The notes beneath the pieces are model-generated. The model did not search any database, was not told where the DNA came from, and saw only the letters and a program-made list of their open reading frames with translations. From NCBI GenBank assembly GCA_964408155.1, contig CAYOYJ010000077.1, forward strand, positions 1-11,847: a DNA stretch of 11,847 nucleotides, in the 5' to 3' direction. Numbering within the stretch: the first letter of the stretch is position 1; the number at the start of each line of letters is the position of its first letter. The stretch comes from JAAYKM01 sp964408155 (GTDB taxonomy: Bacteria; Desulfobacterota; Syntrophia; Syntrophales; JAAYKM01). Shown piece by piece: positions 1 to 7,865 of this stretch. A program made the translations under genes and the position numbers.

Positions 1-285
1 CTATTCATCATCGGACAAATAGAAAAAGGGATTCTGCACAAAGACGTTACCCAAATAACCGAAGCAGAATTGAGTTCGGCCCGTAAGGGAAAGGCATATT
101 GCATTATCCCCGACCGGAGAGAAGCGATCGAAACCGCCGTCATGGCAGCCAATCCGGACGATATCGTCCTGATCGCCGGAAAAGGCCACGAGGATTACCA
201 GATCATCGGAAAGGAGCGTCTTTTCTTTGACGACCGGATTGCCGCCCGGGAAAGCCTGGCAAAACGAAGCGAGGCGCGCTTATGA
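1..285 (+). CDS. murE: UDP-MurNAc-tripeptide synthetase MurE, C-terminal end (5' truncated by window)
   Basis: MurE is the cytoplasmic ATP-dependent ligase that adds the third stem-peptide residue, normally meso-diaminopimelate in Gram-negatives, to UDP-MurNAc-L-Ala-D-Glu. Only the last 94 residues are in the window, in frame 1 from base 1 to the TGA at 283-285; the start and the ATP-binding core lie upstream. The GKGHEDYQ motif (fragment residues 60-67) matches the GKGHEDYQ of E. coli MurE, whose Gly and Glu contact diaminopimelate, so DAP specificity is likely. The diagnostic DNPR motif should lie just before base 1 and cannot be seen. The IPDRREAI segment (36-43) is also typical of the C-terminal domain. 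The loop between the first helix and IPDRR (about residues 11-35) seems longer than in E. coli. The stop overlaps the murF start by four bases. Confidence 0.93.
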   Translation, partial: LFIIGQIEKGILHKDVTQITEAELSSARKGKAYCIIPDRREAIETAVMAANPDDIVLIAGKGHEDYQIIGKERLFFDDRIAARESLAKRSEARL

Positions 286-1697
286 CCGACCCTCCTTCAC
301 CCTTGCTGACAATCAGAGATATCATTGAAGCCACCGGTGGTTCGCTGATCCGGGGTCGTCTGGAACAAGCGGTCCGCGGTGTTTCGACGGACACCCGAAC
401 CCTTGAAGCGGAAAATCTCTTTATTCCCCTCACCGGCACCAACTTCAACGGACACGCCTTCCTCACCGAAGCGGTTAGCCTCGGTGCCGCAGCTTTTCTG
501 ACGGAGAAACGCCATCGAGGGGATGTCCCGGCCTTTACGGAAAAAATCGCCTGGATCGAAGTCGCGGACACGTTACGGGCATTGGGTGACATTGCCCATG
601 GCCGGCGTAAAAAGGCGAACTGTCGGGTCATTGCCGTCACAGGCTCGGCGGGGAAAACCACCACCAAGGAAATGACCGCCGACATTTGCTCGCTGGATCG
701 GAACGTCCTCAAGACGGAAGGCAACTTCAACAATCTGGTCGGCCTGCCGCTGACACTCCTTAAGCTTCAGGGGGAAATCGATCTGGCTATTCTGGAGTTG
801 GGCACAAACGCTCCGGGAGAAATCGAGCGCCTGGCCCGCTTGGCCGCACCGGATGTCGGCGTCCTGACCAACATCGGACCGGCCCATCTCGAGGGACTTG
901 GAACCGTCGCGGCCGTCCGGGAAGAAAAGGGGATGCTCTTTGCGGTGATGGATCAGCGGGGTACGGCGATTCTGAATCTGGACGATCCGGAAATCGACCT
1001 TCTCCGAAAACGCTGGCAAGGCAACCGGCTCAGCTTCTCTCTGTCCGCTCCGGCCGACGTCACCGCCGAAAATATTCGCCCCGTTGAAACCTGGAAAACC
1101 TCCTTTATTCTGAATATTCAGGGAACGAAAGAAGAGATCGTTTTATCCGTTCCGGGTCGTCACAATATCTACAACGCCCTGGCGGCAGCGGCAGCAGCCA
1201 CCGCTGTCGGCTGCGAACCCTCGCTGATCGGTCAGGGATTGCATGCCTTCCGAACTGTCACCGGCAGGATGGAAATCGAGTTCCTGCCCGGCGGGGCGCA
1301 TCTCATTCATGACGCCTACAACGCAAACCCCCTGTCGGTTGCCGAAGCACTGAAAACGCTGGTCGAGCTTTCGGGCGACAGCAGACGCATCGTGGTCTTT
1401 GGAGACATGCTGGAACTGGGAGATCATTCGGCCGCATATCATGAAGAAATCGGGCGTCAAATCGGTGCATCGAAAATTTACGCCCTCTTTCTCAAGGGTG
1501 ATCTGGCCCGTATCACGGCGAAAGCCGCCGAGAGCGCCGGCTTGGACAGAAATCATATTTTCCTTTTCGACGGCAAAGGAACGGCGATCCCGGCCTTGAG
1601 GGAAGTCGTATCCAAAGGTGACTGGGTTCTGCTCAAGGGTTCACGAAAAATGCATCTCGATGATTTGATCCCGGACATCCGGCGGTTCGGGGGATAG
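282..1697 (+). CDS. murF: UDP-MurNAc-tripeptide:D-alanyl-D-alanine ligase MurF
   Basis: MurF joins the D-Ala-D-Ala dipeptide to UDP-MurNAc-tripeptide using ATP, finishing the soluble UDP-MurNAc-pentapeptide precursor in the cytoplasm. The 471-residue product has the usual family length and three domains: N-terminal UDP-substrate domain (about 1-110), central ATPase domain, and C-terminal domain (from about 325). Visible motifs are the P-loop GSAGKTTT (121-128), the EGNFNN segment (146-151), the ligase motif GRHNIYNALAAA (292-303), DAYNANP (344-350), GDMLELG (374-380) and KGSR (452-455). The ATG overlaps the murE TGA as ATGA, with a GAGGCG element at 271-276 as a modest ribosome site, which points to translational coupling. 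The D-Ala-D-Ala it uses must come from a Ddl not encoded in this window. Confidence 0.97.
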   Translation: MTDPPSPLLTIRDIIEATGGSLIRGRLEQAVRGVSTDTRTLEAENLFIPLTGTNFNGHAFLTEAVSLGAAAFLTEKRHRGDVPAFTEKIAWIEVADTLRALGDIAHGRRKKANCRVIAVTGSAGKTTTKEMTADICSLDRNVLKTEGNFNNLVGLPLTLLKLQGEIDLAILELGTNAPGEIERLARLAAPDVGVLTNIGPAHLEGLGTVAAVREEKGMLFAVMDQRGTAILNLDDPEIDLLRKRWQGNRLSFSLSAPADVTAENIRPVETWKTSFILNIQGTKEEIVLSVPGRHNIYNALAAAAAATAVGCEPSLIGQGLHAFRTVTGRMEIEFLPGGAHLIHDAYNANPLSVAEALKTLVELSGDSRRIVVFGDMLELGDHSAAYHEEIGRQIGASKIYALFLKGDLARITAKAAESAGLDRNHIFLFDGKGTAIPALREVVSKGDWVLLKGSRKMHLDDLIPDIRRFGG

Positions 1698-1723
1698 GAC
1701 TCTACTTATGAGACTTGACACAA

Positions 1724-1730
1724 AAGGAGA
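1724..1730 (+). promoter_or_regulatory. Ribosome binding site of mraY
   Basis: AAGGAGA lies seven bases before the mraY ATG at 1738. It sits in a 40-base spacer after murF, so mraY has its own good initiation site and need not depend on coupling to murF. Confidence 0.8.
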
Positions 1731-1737
1731 ATAGACC

Positions 1738-2817
1738 ATGCTCTATCATCTTCTTTATCCGCTGCATACGACGTTTTCCTCCCTCAACGTCTTCCGCTAT
1801 ATCACTTTCAGGACAATCTATGCTGCGATCACAGCCCTGATCATCTGCTTCATCGTCGGCCCCTGGCTGATCCGGAAACTCCAGAGTCTCAAGGTGGGAC
1901 AGTCCATCCGGGAAGACGGACCACAGAGTCATCTTTCCAAAAAAGGGACCCCAACTATGGGAGGGGTCCTGATTATTTTCGCCGTCGTGGTCTCCACGCT
2001 GCTGTGGTCGAACCTGACGGTGTCCTATGTCTGGCTTGTCATCCTGGTCCTGGTCGGTTACGGCATCATCGGCTTCTTTGACGATTACCGTAAGCTCAAC
2101 AATCAGAGCAGCCGGGGCATGTCCGGAAAAACCCGTTTGACGGCTGAAATCATCCTCGCTTTTTTTGTCAGTGTTGTCATTTACATCCGGCCCGAATTCA
2201 GTCACACGGTAACCATTCCTTTCTTTAAGACCGCCCTGCCGGATATCGGCCTTTTTTACATTTTATTGACCACCTTCATTATCGTCGGATCGGCCAACGC
2301 CGTCAACCTGACGGATGGTCTGGACGGTCTGGCCATCGGTCCGGCCATTACATGCTTTATGACCTATCTGCTTTTTGCCTACTTCGCGGGAAATTTCAAG
2401 ATCGCCCACTATCTCCAAATCCCCTATGTCTCCGGAGCGGGAGAACTCACGATCTTCTGCGGGGCCATTGTCGGTGCCGGGATCGGCTTTCTCTGGTATA
2501 ACACCTACCCCGCCCAGGTCTTCATGGGTGATGTCGGCTCTCTATCCCTGGGAGGCGCCCTGGGCACCCTGGCCATCCTGACGAAGCAGGAGATCCTCCT
2601 CGCCATCGTCGGCGGTATTTTCGTCCTCGAGACATGCTCCGTTATCTTCCAGGTAGGCTGGTTCAAAATCAGCAAAGGCAAGCGCATCTTCCGGATGGCC
2701 CCGATCCACCATCACTTTGAGCTGAAGGGATGGCCGGAGCCAAAAGTCATCGTCCGTTTCTGGATCATCTCGATCCTGCTGGCCCTGGTTGCCATCAGTA
2801 CATTAAAATTGCGTTAA
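1738..2817 (+). CDS. mraY: Phospho-MurNAc-pentapeptide translocase MraY
   Basis: MraY is the polytopic inner-membrane enzyme that transfers phospho-MurNAc-pentapeptide from UDP to undecaprenyl phosphate, giving lipid I, the first lipid-linked step of peptidoglycan synthesis. The 359-residue protein matches the family length and has about ten hydrophobic segments. Family motifs are intact: KKGTPTMGG (68-76), FFDDYRK with the Asp pair D115/D116, NAVNLTDGLDGLA (187-199), MGDVGSLSLGG with D265, and the APIHHHFE loop with H324-H326. The Asp pair, the third Asp and the HHH loop are the known Mg/catalytic and substrate elements of this family. The N-terminus (LYHLLYPL...FNVFRYITFR type) is typical of proteobacterial MraY and supports the start. 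murD follows within 10 bases. Confidence 0.98.
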   Translation: MLYHLLYPLHTTFSSLNVFRYITFRTIYAAITALIICFIVGPWLIRKLQSLKVGQSIREDGPQSHLSKKGTPTMGGVLIIFAVVVSTLLWSNLTVSYVWLVILVLVGYGIIGFFDDYRKLNNQSSRGMSGKTRLTAEIILAFFVSVVIYIRPEFSHTVTIPFFKTALPDIGLFYILLTTFIIVGSANAVNLTDGLDGLAIGPAITCFMTYLLFAYFAGNFKIAHYLQIPYVSGAGELTIFCGAIVGAGIGFLWYNTYPAQVFMGDVGSLSLGGALGTLAILTKQEILLAIVGGIFVLETCSVIFQVGWFKISKGKRIFRMAPIHHHFELKGWPEPKVIVRFWIISILLALVAISTLKLR

Positions 2818-2821
2818 AGGA
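2816..2821 (+). promoter_or_regulatory. Ribosome binding site that favours the second murD ATG
   Basis: AAAGGA overlaps the mraY stop (TAA 2815-2817). It directly abuts the first possible murD ATG at 2822, leaving no spacer, but is six bases from the in-frame ATG at 2828. The second ATG is therefore the better placed start. Confidence 0.6.
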
Positions 2822-2827
2822 ATGCGT

Positions 2828-4174
2828 ATGGATTTAAGCGGTCAAAACATCTTTATCATCGGCCTGGGCAAGACCGGCCTCGCCACAGCCCGCTTTCTGG
2901 CCAGAAAACATGCCGGAATCACCGTCGCGGACCGGAAAACACAGAATGAAATCGAGAGCGCCCTTACGGAACTGAGGAATGCCGGGATCTCCATCGACAT
3001 TGTCCCTTATGATGCCACGTCCTTGCATCACATCGACATGGTCATCCCTTCCCCCGGCGTCCCCCCACACGATCCCCTGCTGATGGAAGCTGTTCGCAAA
3101 AGCATCCCCATCCACAGTGAACTGGAAATTGCCTGCCGCTTTCTGAAACCGCCCATGGTCGCCATCACCGGCACCAACGGGAAGACCACGACGACCACCC
3201 TTACGGGAGAACTTTTGAAAGCTGCGGGTAAAAAGGTTTTCGTCGGCGGCAATATCGGCATCCCTCTTATCCAGTACTGCGACGGTCCCCAAAACGAGGA
3301 TTTCGTGGTCGCCGAGGTCAGCAGCTTCCAACTCCAGTGGGTCACGGCATTTCATGCCCGTTGCGCCGTCCTGCTGAACACGACCTGTGATCATGTGAAT
3401 TACCACGGCAGTTTCGCTGCCTACCAGGAGGCCAAGGAACGGGTTTTCCTGAACCAGGACGAAAGCGACCTCGCCATTCTCAACGCCGATGAGGATTACA
3501 CCCGGGGCCTCTCAAAACGGCTCAAAGCCAAAACCCTGTTTTTCAGTTCGACACGACATGTAACGCATGGTTTTTCCATCTGCGGCGATCAACTGGTTCT
3601 TTCCGGCTTCAACGGGAAAGACGAATTTTATCCGCGGGATATGATCAAAATCCCGGGCCTGCATAACGCTGAAAATATCATGGCGGCCATCATCAGTGCC
3701 CGGATGTGCGGCTGTGCACCGGAAAGGGTCATCGAGACCATTGCCAAGTTCCGTGGAATCTCCCATCGCATTGAATATATTGATGAAATACATGGTGTCA
3801 CCTATTATGACGACTCCAAAGGCACTAATGTCGGCGCCGTCGTCAGGGCTCTGGAAACATTCCACAATCCCGTTATCCTGCTTCTGGGTGGAAGGGACAA
3901 GGACGGAGATTTTGAAACCCTGGAACCTCTGATCAAGACGCGGGTGAAGTCGCTCATCCTGTTCGGGGAAGCCCGGGAACGGATCAAGGAGAAGGTAGGG
4001 GGGCTCGTGGAAACGGATGTCCGTCCCACCTTGCGGGAAGCAACGCTGGAAGCCCGCCGACGGGCCACGGCGGGGGATGTGGTCTTACTGTCCCCCGGTT
4101 GCGCCAGTTTCGATGAGTTTGCCGATTACAAAGACCGGGGAAACTTTTTTCAGACCCTGGTGAGAATGTTGTGA
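2828..4174 (+). CDS. murD: UDP-MurNAc-L-alanine:D-glutamate ligase MurD
   Basis: MurD is the cytoplasmic ATP-dependent ligase that adds D-glutamate to UDP-MurNAc-L-Ala. The start at 2828 is chosen over 2822 on ribosome-site spacing; it gives 448 residues against 450, normal for the family. In this numbering there is an N-terminal Rossmann-like UDP domain with GLGKTGLA (12-19), the P-loop TGTNGKTTT (114-122), GGNIGIPL (140-147), EVSSFQL (163-169), the DDSKGTNVGAV segment (328-338), LLLGGRDKDGD (351-361) and LLSPGCASFDEF (420-431). The segment usually written DHLDRHG reads DHVNYHG here (188-194): the Asp and His are kept but the Asp-Arg pair is replaced. Everything else looks functional. It sits between mraY and ftsW, as in many dcw clusters, and ends one base before ftsW. 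Confidence 0.97.
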   Translation: MDLSGQNIFIIGLGKTGLATARFLARKHAGITVADRKTQNEIESALTELRNAGISIDIVPYDATSLHHIDMVIPSPGVPPHDPLLMEAVRKSIPIHSELEIACRFLKPPMVAITGTNGKTTTTTLTGELLKAAGKKVFVGGNIGIPLIQYCDGPQNEDFVVAEVSSFQLQWVTAFHARCAVLLNTTCDHVNYHGSFAAYQEAKERVFLNQDESDLAILNADEDYTRGLSKRLKAKTLFFSSTRHVTHGFSICGDQLVLSGFNGKDEFYPRDMIKIPGLHNAENIMAAIISARMCGCAPERVIETIAKFRGISHRIEYIDEIHGVTYYDDSKGTNVGAVVRALETFHNPVILLLGGRDKDGDFETLEPLIKTRVKSLILFGEARERIKEKVGGLVETDVRPTLREATLEARRRATAGDVVLLSPGCASFDEFADYKDRGNFFQTLVRML

Positions 4175-4175
4175 C

Positions 4176-5279
4176 ATGGAATCGCTATCCGTTTCGCAGA
4201 ACAAACAGGATTTTCTCCTGATGATCGCCACCCTGGTGCTGGTCACAATCGGAACAGTGATGATCTACAGTTCCAGCGCCATCATGGCCATGGAACGTTT
4301 CCAAGACGGACAGCACTTTCTGAAAAGACAGATCATTTTCGTCGGATTCGGACTGGGACTTCTGTACTTTATGTCCCGTTTGCCCTATCAAAAACTCAAA
4401 GTGGCGGCCTATCCGGCAATCGTTCTCTCTTTTGTCATGCTGCTGCTTTTATTTGTGCCTTTTCTGGGGAAAAAGGTCGGCGGCGCCACCCGCTGGCTGA
4501 ACCTGGGTTTCATCGCATTCCAGGTCGGCGAATGGGTAAAAGTATCCGTCGTCTTGTTCCTGGCCTTCTTTCTGACCCGGAAAAGGCAGCACGTCAAGGA
4601 AATCATCCGGGGCATTCTCACCCCTTTAATCGTGACGGCCTGCATGATAGGACTCATCATTCTTCAACCCGATTTCGGCACGACAGCCATTCTCGCCGTG
4701 ACGGCCATGATCATGCTCTATCTTGCCGGAGCCAGGCTGGTCCATCTTCTCGGACTGATCGGGATGTTCACCCCTTTTGTTATCTGGGCGCTCTGTCAGG
4801 GCTATCGCTGGAAACGCATGACGGCATTTATTGATCCCTGGAAAGATCCTTACGGCACCGGTTTTCAAATCATCCAGTCCATGATCGCCTTTGGGTCGGG
4901 CGGGCCCCTCGGTGTCGGCATCGGAGATGGCATGCAGAAGCTTTTTTATCTGCCGGAACCGCACACGGACTTTATCCTTTCCGTCATCGCCGAGGAAAGT
5001 GGTTTTTTCGGCGTATCGGTCGTGATTCTGCTTTACGCCGTAGTGATCATCCGGGGCTTCGTCATTGCATTCAAGGCACCCGATCTCTTCGGCATGCTTC
5101 TGGCTTCAGGTTTGACGATCCTGATTTTCATGCAGGTATTCATTAATATCGCCGGCGTGATGGGTTTAATCCCCCTAAAAGGATTGACCCTCCCCTTTTT
5201 AAGTTACGGAGGAACCTCGCTCATGATGAGCCTGGCTACAATAGGAATTTTACTGAATATTTCCTCACAGGAGGCTTAA
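4176..5279 (+). CDS. ftsW: Septal peptidoglycan glycosyltransferase FtsW (SEDS family)
   Basis: FtsW is the SEDS-family polymerase of the divisome. It works in the inner membrane with its partner transpeptidase FtsI to polymerise lipid II into septal glycan. The 367-residue product has about ten membrane segments. SEDS landmarks are GGATRWLNLG (102-111), LQPDFGTT (163-170), the long outer loop with DPWKDPYGTGFQIIQS (220-235), GSGGPLGVGIGDGMQK (240-255), YLPEPHTDF, whose D265 corresponds to the proposed catalytic Asp (D297 in E. coli FtsW), and LPFLSYGGTSL (339-349). FtsW rather than RodA is favoured by location between murD and murG. One oddity: the usual QPSE...K motif reads QVGEWVK (116-122). 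The ATG is one base after the murD stop with only a weak GGTGAG upstream, so translation is probably coupled to murD. Confidence 0.95.
   Translation: MESLSVSQNKQDFLLMIATLVLVTIGTVMIYSSSAIMAMERFQDGQHFLKRQIIFVGFGLGLLYFMSRLPYQKLKVAAYPAIVLSFVMLLLLFVPFLGKKVGGATRWLNLGFIAFQVGEWVKVSVVLFLAFFLTRKRQHVKEIIRGILTPLIVTACMIGLIILQPDFGTTAILAVTAMIMLYLAGARLVHLLGLIGMFTPFVIWALCQGYRWKRMTAFIDPWKDPYGTGFQIIQSMIAFGSGGPLGVGIGDGMQKLFYLPEPHTDFILSVIAEESGFFGVSVVILLYAVVIIRGFVIAFKAPDLFGMLLASGLTILIFMQVFINIAGVMGLIPLKGLTLPFLSYGGTSLMMSLATIGILLNISSQEA
5269..5274 (+). promoter_or_regulatory. Consensus Shine-Dalgarno inside the ftsW end, far from murG
   Basis: AGGAGG lies in the last ftsW codons, 17 bases before the murG ATG, which is longer than the usual 5-10. 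No other start codon fits between them, because the murG frame has a TAA at 5277. CCTC at 5263-5266 could pair with GAGG at 5271-5274 around an ACAG loop and mask the site until ribosomes finishing ftsW open it. That last point is inference. Confidence 0.4.
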
Positions 5280-5291
5280 AGCGAGCCGACC

Positions 5292-6383
5292 ATGAAAATC
5301 ATCATTGCCGGCGGCGGCACCGGAGGACACCTCTTCCCGGGTATCGCCATCGCCGAGGAAATATTGATTCGTGACGGGAACAGCCGCATCCTGTTCGTGG
5401 GTACGGAACGGGGTATCGAAAAGCGCGTCCTTCCCGGTTTGGGGTATGACCTGGCCCTGATCGACGTTGCGGGAATCAAGGGAAAGGGGACAATCGGCAT
5501 GTTTTCCGCCTTGGCCAAACTTCCTCGAAGTATCATGCAATCCGTTCAGATCATCCGGTCCTTCCAGCCGGAACTGGTTCTGGGCGTCGGCGGTTACGCC
5601 TCCGGGCCGGTCGTATTGACCGCCCACCTTATGGGTATAAAAACCGCCGTCGCGGAACAAAATGCTTATCCCGGGGTAACAAACCGTATCCTGGCCCGTT
5701 TTGTGGACCGGATCTTTCTGACCTTTCCCGACACGAAAAAGCGTTTTCCACAGAGGAAAATCCTTCACACAGGCAACCCCATCCGGACGGCCTTCATTTC
5801 GGCTCCGGACAAACCATTGGGAACGGAGCATAAATTCAAACTGCTGGTCTTCGGCGGCAGCCAGGGCGCCAGAGCCATCAACCAGGCGGTCCTTGCCGCG
5901 TTGAATAAACTGGAAGAAATACGGCAGGAGTTGCATATTATTCATCAGACCGGAGCCCAAGAACTTGAATGGGTCGACTCCGTCTACAAAAACAAGGAAT
6001 TCGACGCCGAAGTACACCCATTTATCATGGACATGCCAAGCGTTTACGCCCGGGCCGATTTACTCGTTTGCCGGGCGGGCGCGACATCCATTGCAGAAAT
6101 GACGGCCAGCGGCCGAGCCTCTATTCTGATTCCCTACCCCTATGCCGCCGACGACCACCAGACGAAAAACGCGGAGGTCCTCGTCCGTGCCGGGGCGGCG
6201 ATCATGCTGCCCGAAAGGGGATTGACCGGAGAAAAACTCGCAGATGCGATTCTATCTCTTTACCGTGACCCGACTCGGATCAGTCGGATGGAGGCATGCG
6301 CTCGCCGACTTGCGCGGCCGCATGCGGTGTCGGAAATTGTGAACGAATGCGCATTGATGATCGATAAGAAGAGACGTTCATGA
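5292..6383 (+). CDS. murG: Lipid II synthase MurG (undecaprenyl-PP-MurNAc-pentapeptide GlcNAc transferase)
   Basis: MurG is the GT-B glycosyltransferase on the inner face of the membrane that adds GlcNAc from UDP-GlcNAc to lipid I, making lipid II. The 363 residues match the family. The N-terminal domain shows GGGTGGHLFPG (7-17), the lipid I side glycine loop, then GVGGYASGP (98-106) and AEQNAYPGVTNR (121-132). The C-terminal UDP-GlcNAc domain shows TGNPIR (160-165), FGGSQGARAIN (187-197), CRAGATSIAEM (260-270) and IPYPYAADDHQ.KNAE (280-295). The position that is His in E. coli before EQN is Ala here, which I believe is common outside gammaproteobacteria. ATG 5292 is the only sensible start, since an in-frame stop lies at 5277. 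It follows ftsW and supplies the lipid II that FtsW polymerises. Confidence 0.97.
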   Translation: MKIIIAGGGTGGHLFPGIAIAEEILIRDGNSRILFVGTERGIEKRVLPGLGYDLALIDVAGIKGKGTIGMFSALAKLPRSIMQSVQIIRSFQPELVLGVGGYASGPVVLTAHLMGIKTAVAEQNAYPGVTNRILARFVDRIFLTFPDTKKRFPQRKILHTGNPIRTAFISAPDKPLGTEHKFKLLVFGGSQGARAINQAVLAALNKLEEIRQELHIIHQTGAQELEWVDSVYKNKEFDAEVHPFIMDMPSVYARADLLVCRAGATSIAEMTASGRASILIPYPYAADDHQTKNAEVLVRAGAAIMLPERGLTGEKLADAILSLYRDPTRISRMEACARRLARPHAVSEIVNECALMIDKKRRS

Positions 6384-6447
6384 TATGAGGGAAGGGTGTG
6401 CGGCAAGATCCGTTCCCCCGACCGGAAAGATAACAGGTAATTTGCTT

Positions 6448-7863
6448 ATGAAAAAATATGATCCCATCCATGGTATGCAGCGAAAAATCAAATGCATCCA
6501 TTTTGTGGGAATCGGGGGAATCGGGATGAGCGGGATTGCCGAAGTGCTGCTTAACCTCAAGTATACCGTAACCGGCTCAGATCTCAACTTGACCGACACC
6601 ACCCGGCGTCTTGGCTCATTGGGCGCCCGGATTTTTCAAGGCCATCTGGAAGACCATATCGGAAACGCCGATGTGGTGGTTACCTCGACCGCTGTACGTT
6701 CAAACAATCCGGAGGTACAGGAAGCACACTTGCGCGGCATTCCGGTCATTCCCCGCGCCGAAATGCTTGCGGAACTTCTGAAAATGAAATTCTCCGTCGC
6801 CATTTCCGGCAGCCACGGCAAGACCACGACGACCTCCATGATCTCGACAATCCTTGCCCATGGCGGACTTGATCCCACGATGGTCATCGGCGGCAAGCTC
6901 GGCAGCATCGGCGGCAATGCCAAACTGGGCGACGGCGCAATTATCGTAGCCGAAGCGGATGAAAGCGACGGCTCTTTCCTGAAGCTCTCTCCGAATCTGG
7001 CAGTCATTACCAACATCGACCGCGAGCATCTGGACCACTACCAGGACATTCACGAGATCAAAGACGCCTTCCTTCGGTTCGCCAACAGCGTCCCCTTCTA
7101 CGGCATCACGGTCCTTTGCACGGACAACGATCACGTCCGGGAAATCCTGCCCAAGATCAAGCGAAAGGTACTGACCTACGGAATCAATGAACCGGCCGAC
7201 TACCGCGCCGAGGGCATCTGCCCCGAAAAGCGGGGCAGCCGGTTTGAAGTTGTCGAAAAGAATACCTCTCTTGGTGAAATCGTTCTCAATGTCCCCGGCC
7301 GGTTTAACGTTGCCAATGCTCTGGCGGCCATCGCCGTGGCCAGGGAATTCGACCTGACTTTTGAAGCGATTCGTGAAGGAATCAGCCTGTTTACAGGCGC
7401 CCAGCGGAGACTGGAAGTGAAAGCAAGCGTAAACGATATCACCATCGTCGACGATTACGGCCATCACCCGACGGAAATCCGGGAAACACTGGGGGCCGCA
7501 AAGCAGGTCTGGCCGAACCGCCTCATCGTCGTTTTTCAACCCCATCGTTTCAGTCGCACCCAGGCTCTCTTCCCGGAATTTACTGAATGTTTTGAGAAAG
7601 CGGATGAGCTGCTCATCATGGACATCTATCCCGCCGGCGAAGACCCCATTACCGGGGTTTCATCAGGAGGATTGCAGGAAGGCATTATCGCCAGGGGACA
7701 TAAAAACGTTTTGCATATCCAGGCCTTCGATAACATTGTGGAGCATCTGGCGTCCATTGTACGTCCGAAGGATACGGTCCTCACCCTCGGGGCGGGCAAC
7801 GTCTGGAAAATCGGGGATGCGCTGGCCAAGCGCCTGAAAAGTGCGAGTACAACCAGAGGATAA
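6448..7863 (+). CDS. murC: UDP-N-acetylmuramate:L-alanine ligase MurC
   Basis: MurC attaches L-Ala to UDP-MurNAc, the first stem-peptide ligation in the cytoplasm. The frame is open from an ATG at 6385, one base after murG. I prefer the ATG at 6448: it puts 17 residues before HFVGIGGIGMSG, close to E. coli MurC, and has AGG at 6435-6437. It gives 471 residues; the upstream start would add 21 that do not look like family sequence. A third ATG at 6475 has no ribosome site. Motifs in the 6448 numbering: HFVGIGGIGMSG (18-29), P-loop SGSHGKTTTTS (120-130), EADESDGSF (169-177), TNIDREHLDHY (188-198), PGRFNVANALAA (283-294), DDYGHHPTEI (335-344), FQPHRFSRT (363-371) and DIYPAGEDP (392-400). All key ligase residues look intact. 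murB follows after two bases. Confidence 0.96.
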   Translation: MKKYDPIHGMQRKIKCIHFVGIGGIGMSGIAEVLLNLKYTVTGSDLNLTDTTRRLGSLGARIFQGHLEDHIGNADVVVTSTAVRSNNPEVQEAHLRGIPVIPRAEMLAELLKMKFSVAISGSHGKTTTTSMISTILAHGGLDPTMVIGGKLGSIGGNAKLGDGAIIVAEADESDGSFLKLSPNLAVITNIDREHLDHYQDIHEIKDAFLRFANSVPFYGITVLCTDNDHVREILPKIKRKVLTYGINEPADYRAEGICPEKRGSRFEVVEKNTSLGEIVLNVPGRFNVANALAAIAVAREFDLTFEAIREGISLFTGAQRRLEVKASVNDITIVDDYGHHPTEIRETLGAAKQVWPNRLIVVFQPHRFSRTQALFPEFTECFEKADELLIMDIYPAGEDPITGVSSGGLQEGIIARGHKNVLHIQAFDNIVEHLASIVRPKDTVLTLGAGNVWKIGDALAKRLKSASTTRG

Positions 7864-7865
7864 TC

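Noticed and set aside
1715..1749. Possible mraY promoter: TTGACA at 1715-1720 with TATCAT at 1744-1749.
   Set aside because: The -35 match is perfect, but the only -10-like hexamer is 23 bases away and already inside mraY; at 16-18 bases nothing resembles a -10.
5265..6017. Antisense open frame of 250 codons opposite murG.
   Set aside because: Shadow of murG; no motif, no independent ribosome site or operon context.
6700..7545. Antisense open frame of 281 codons opposite murC.
   Set aside because: Same reasoning: full overlap with a well-supported gene, low-complexity composition and no family motif.
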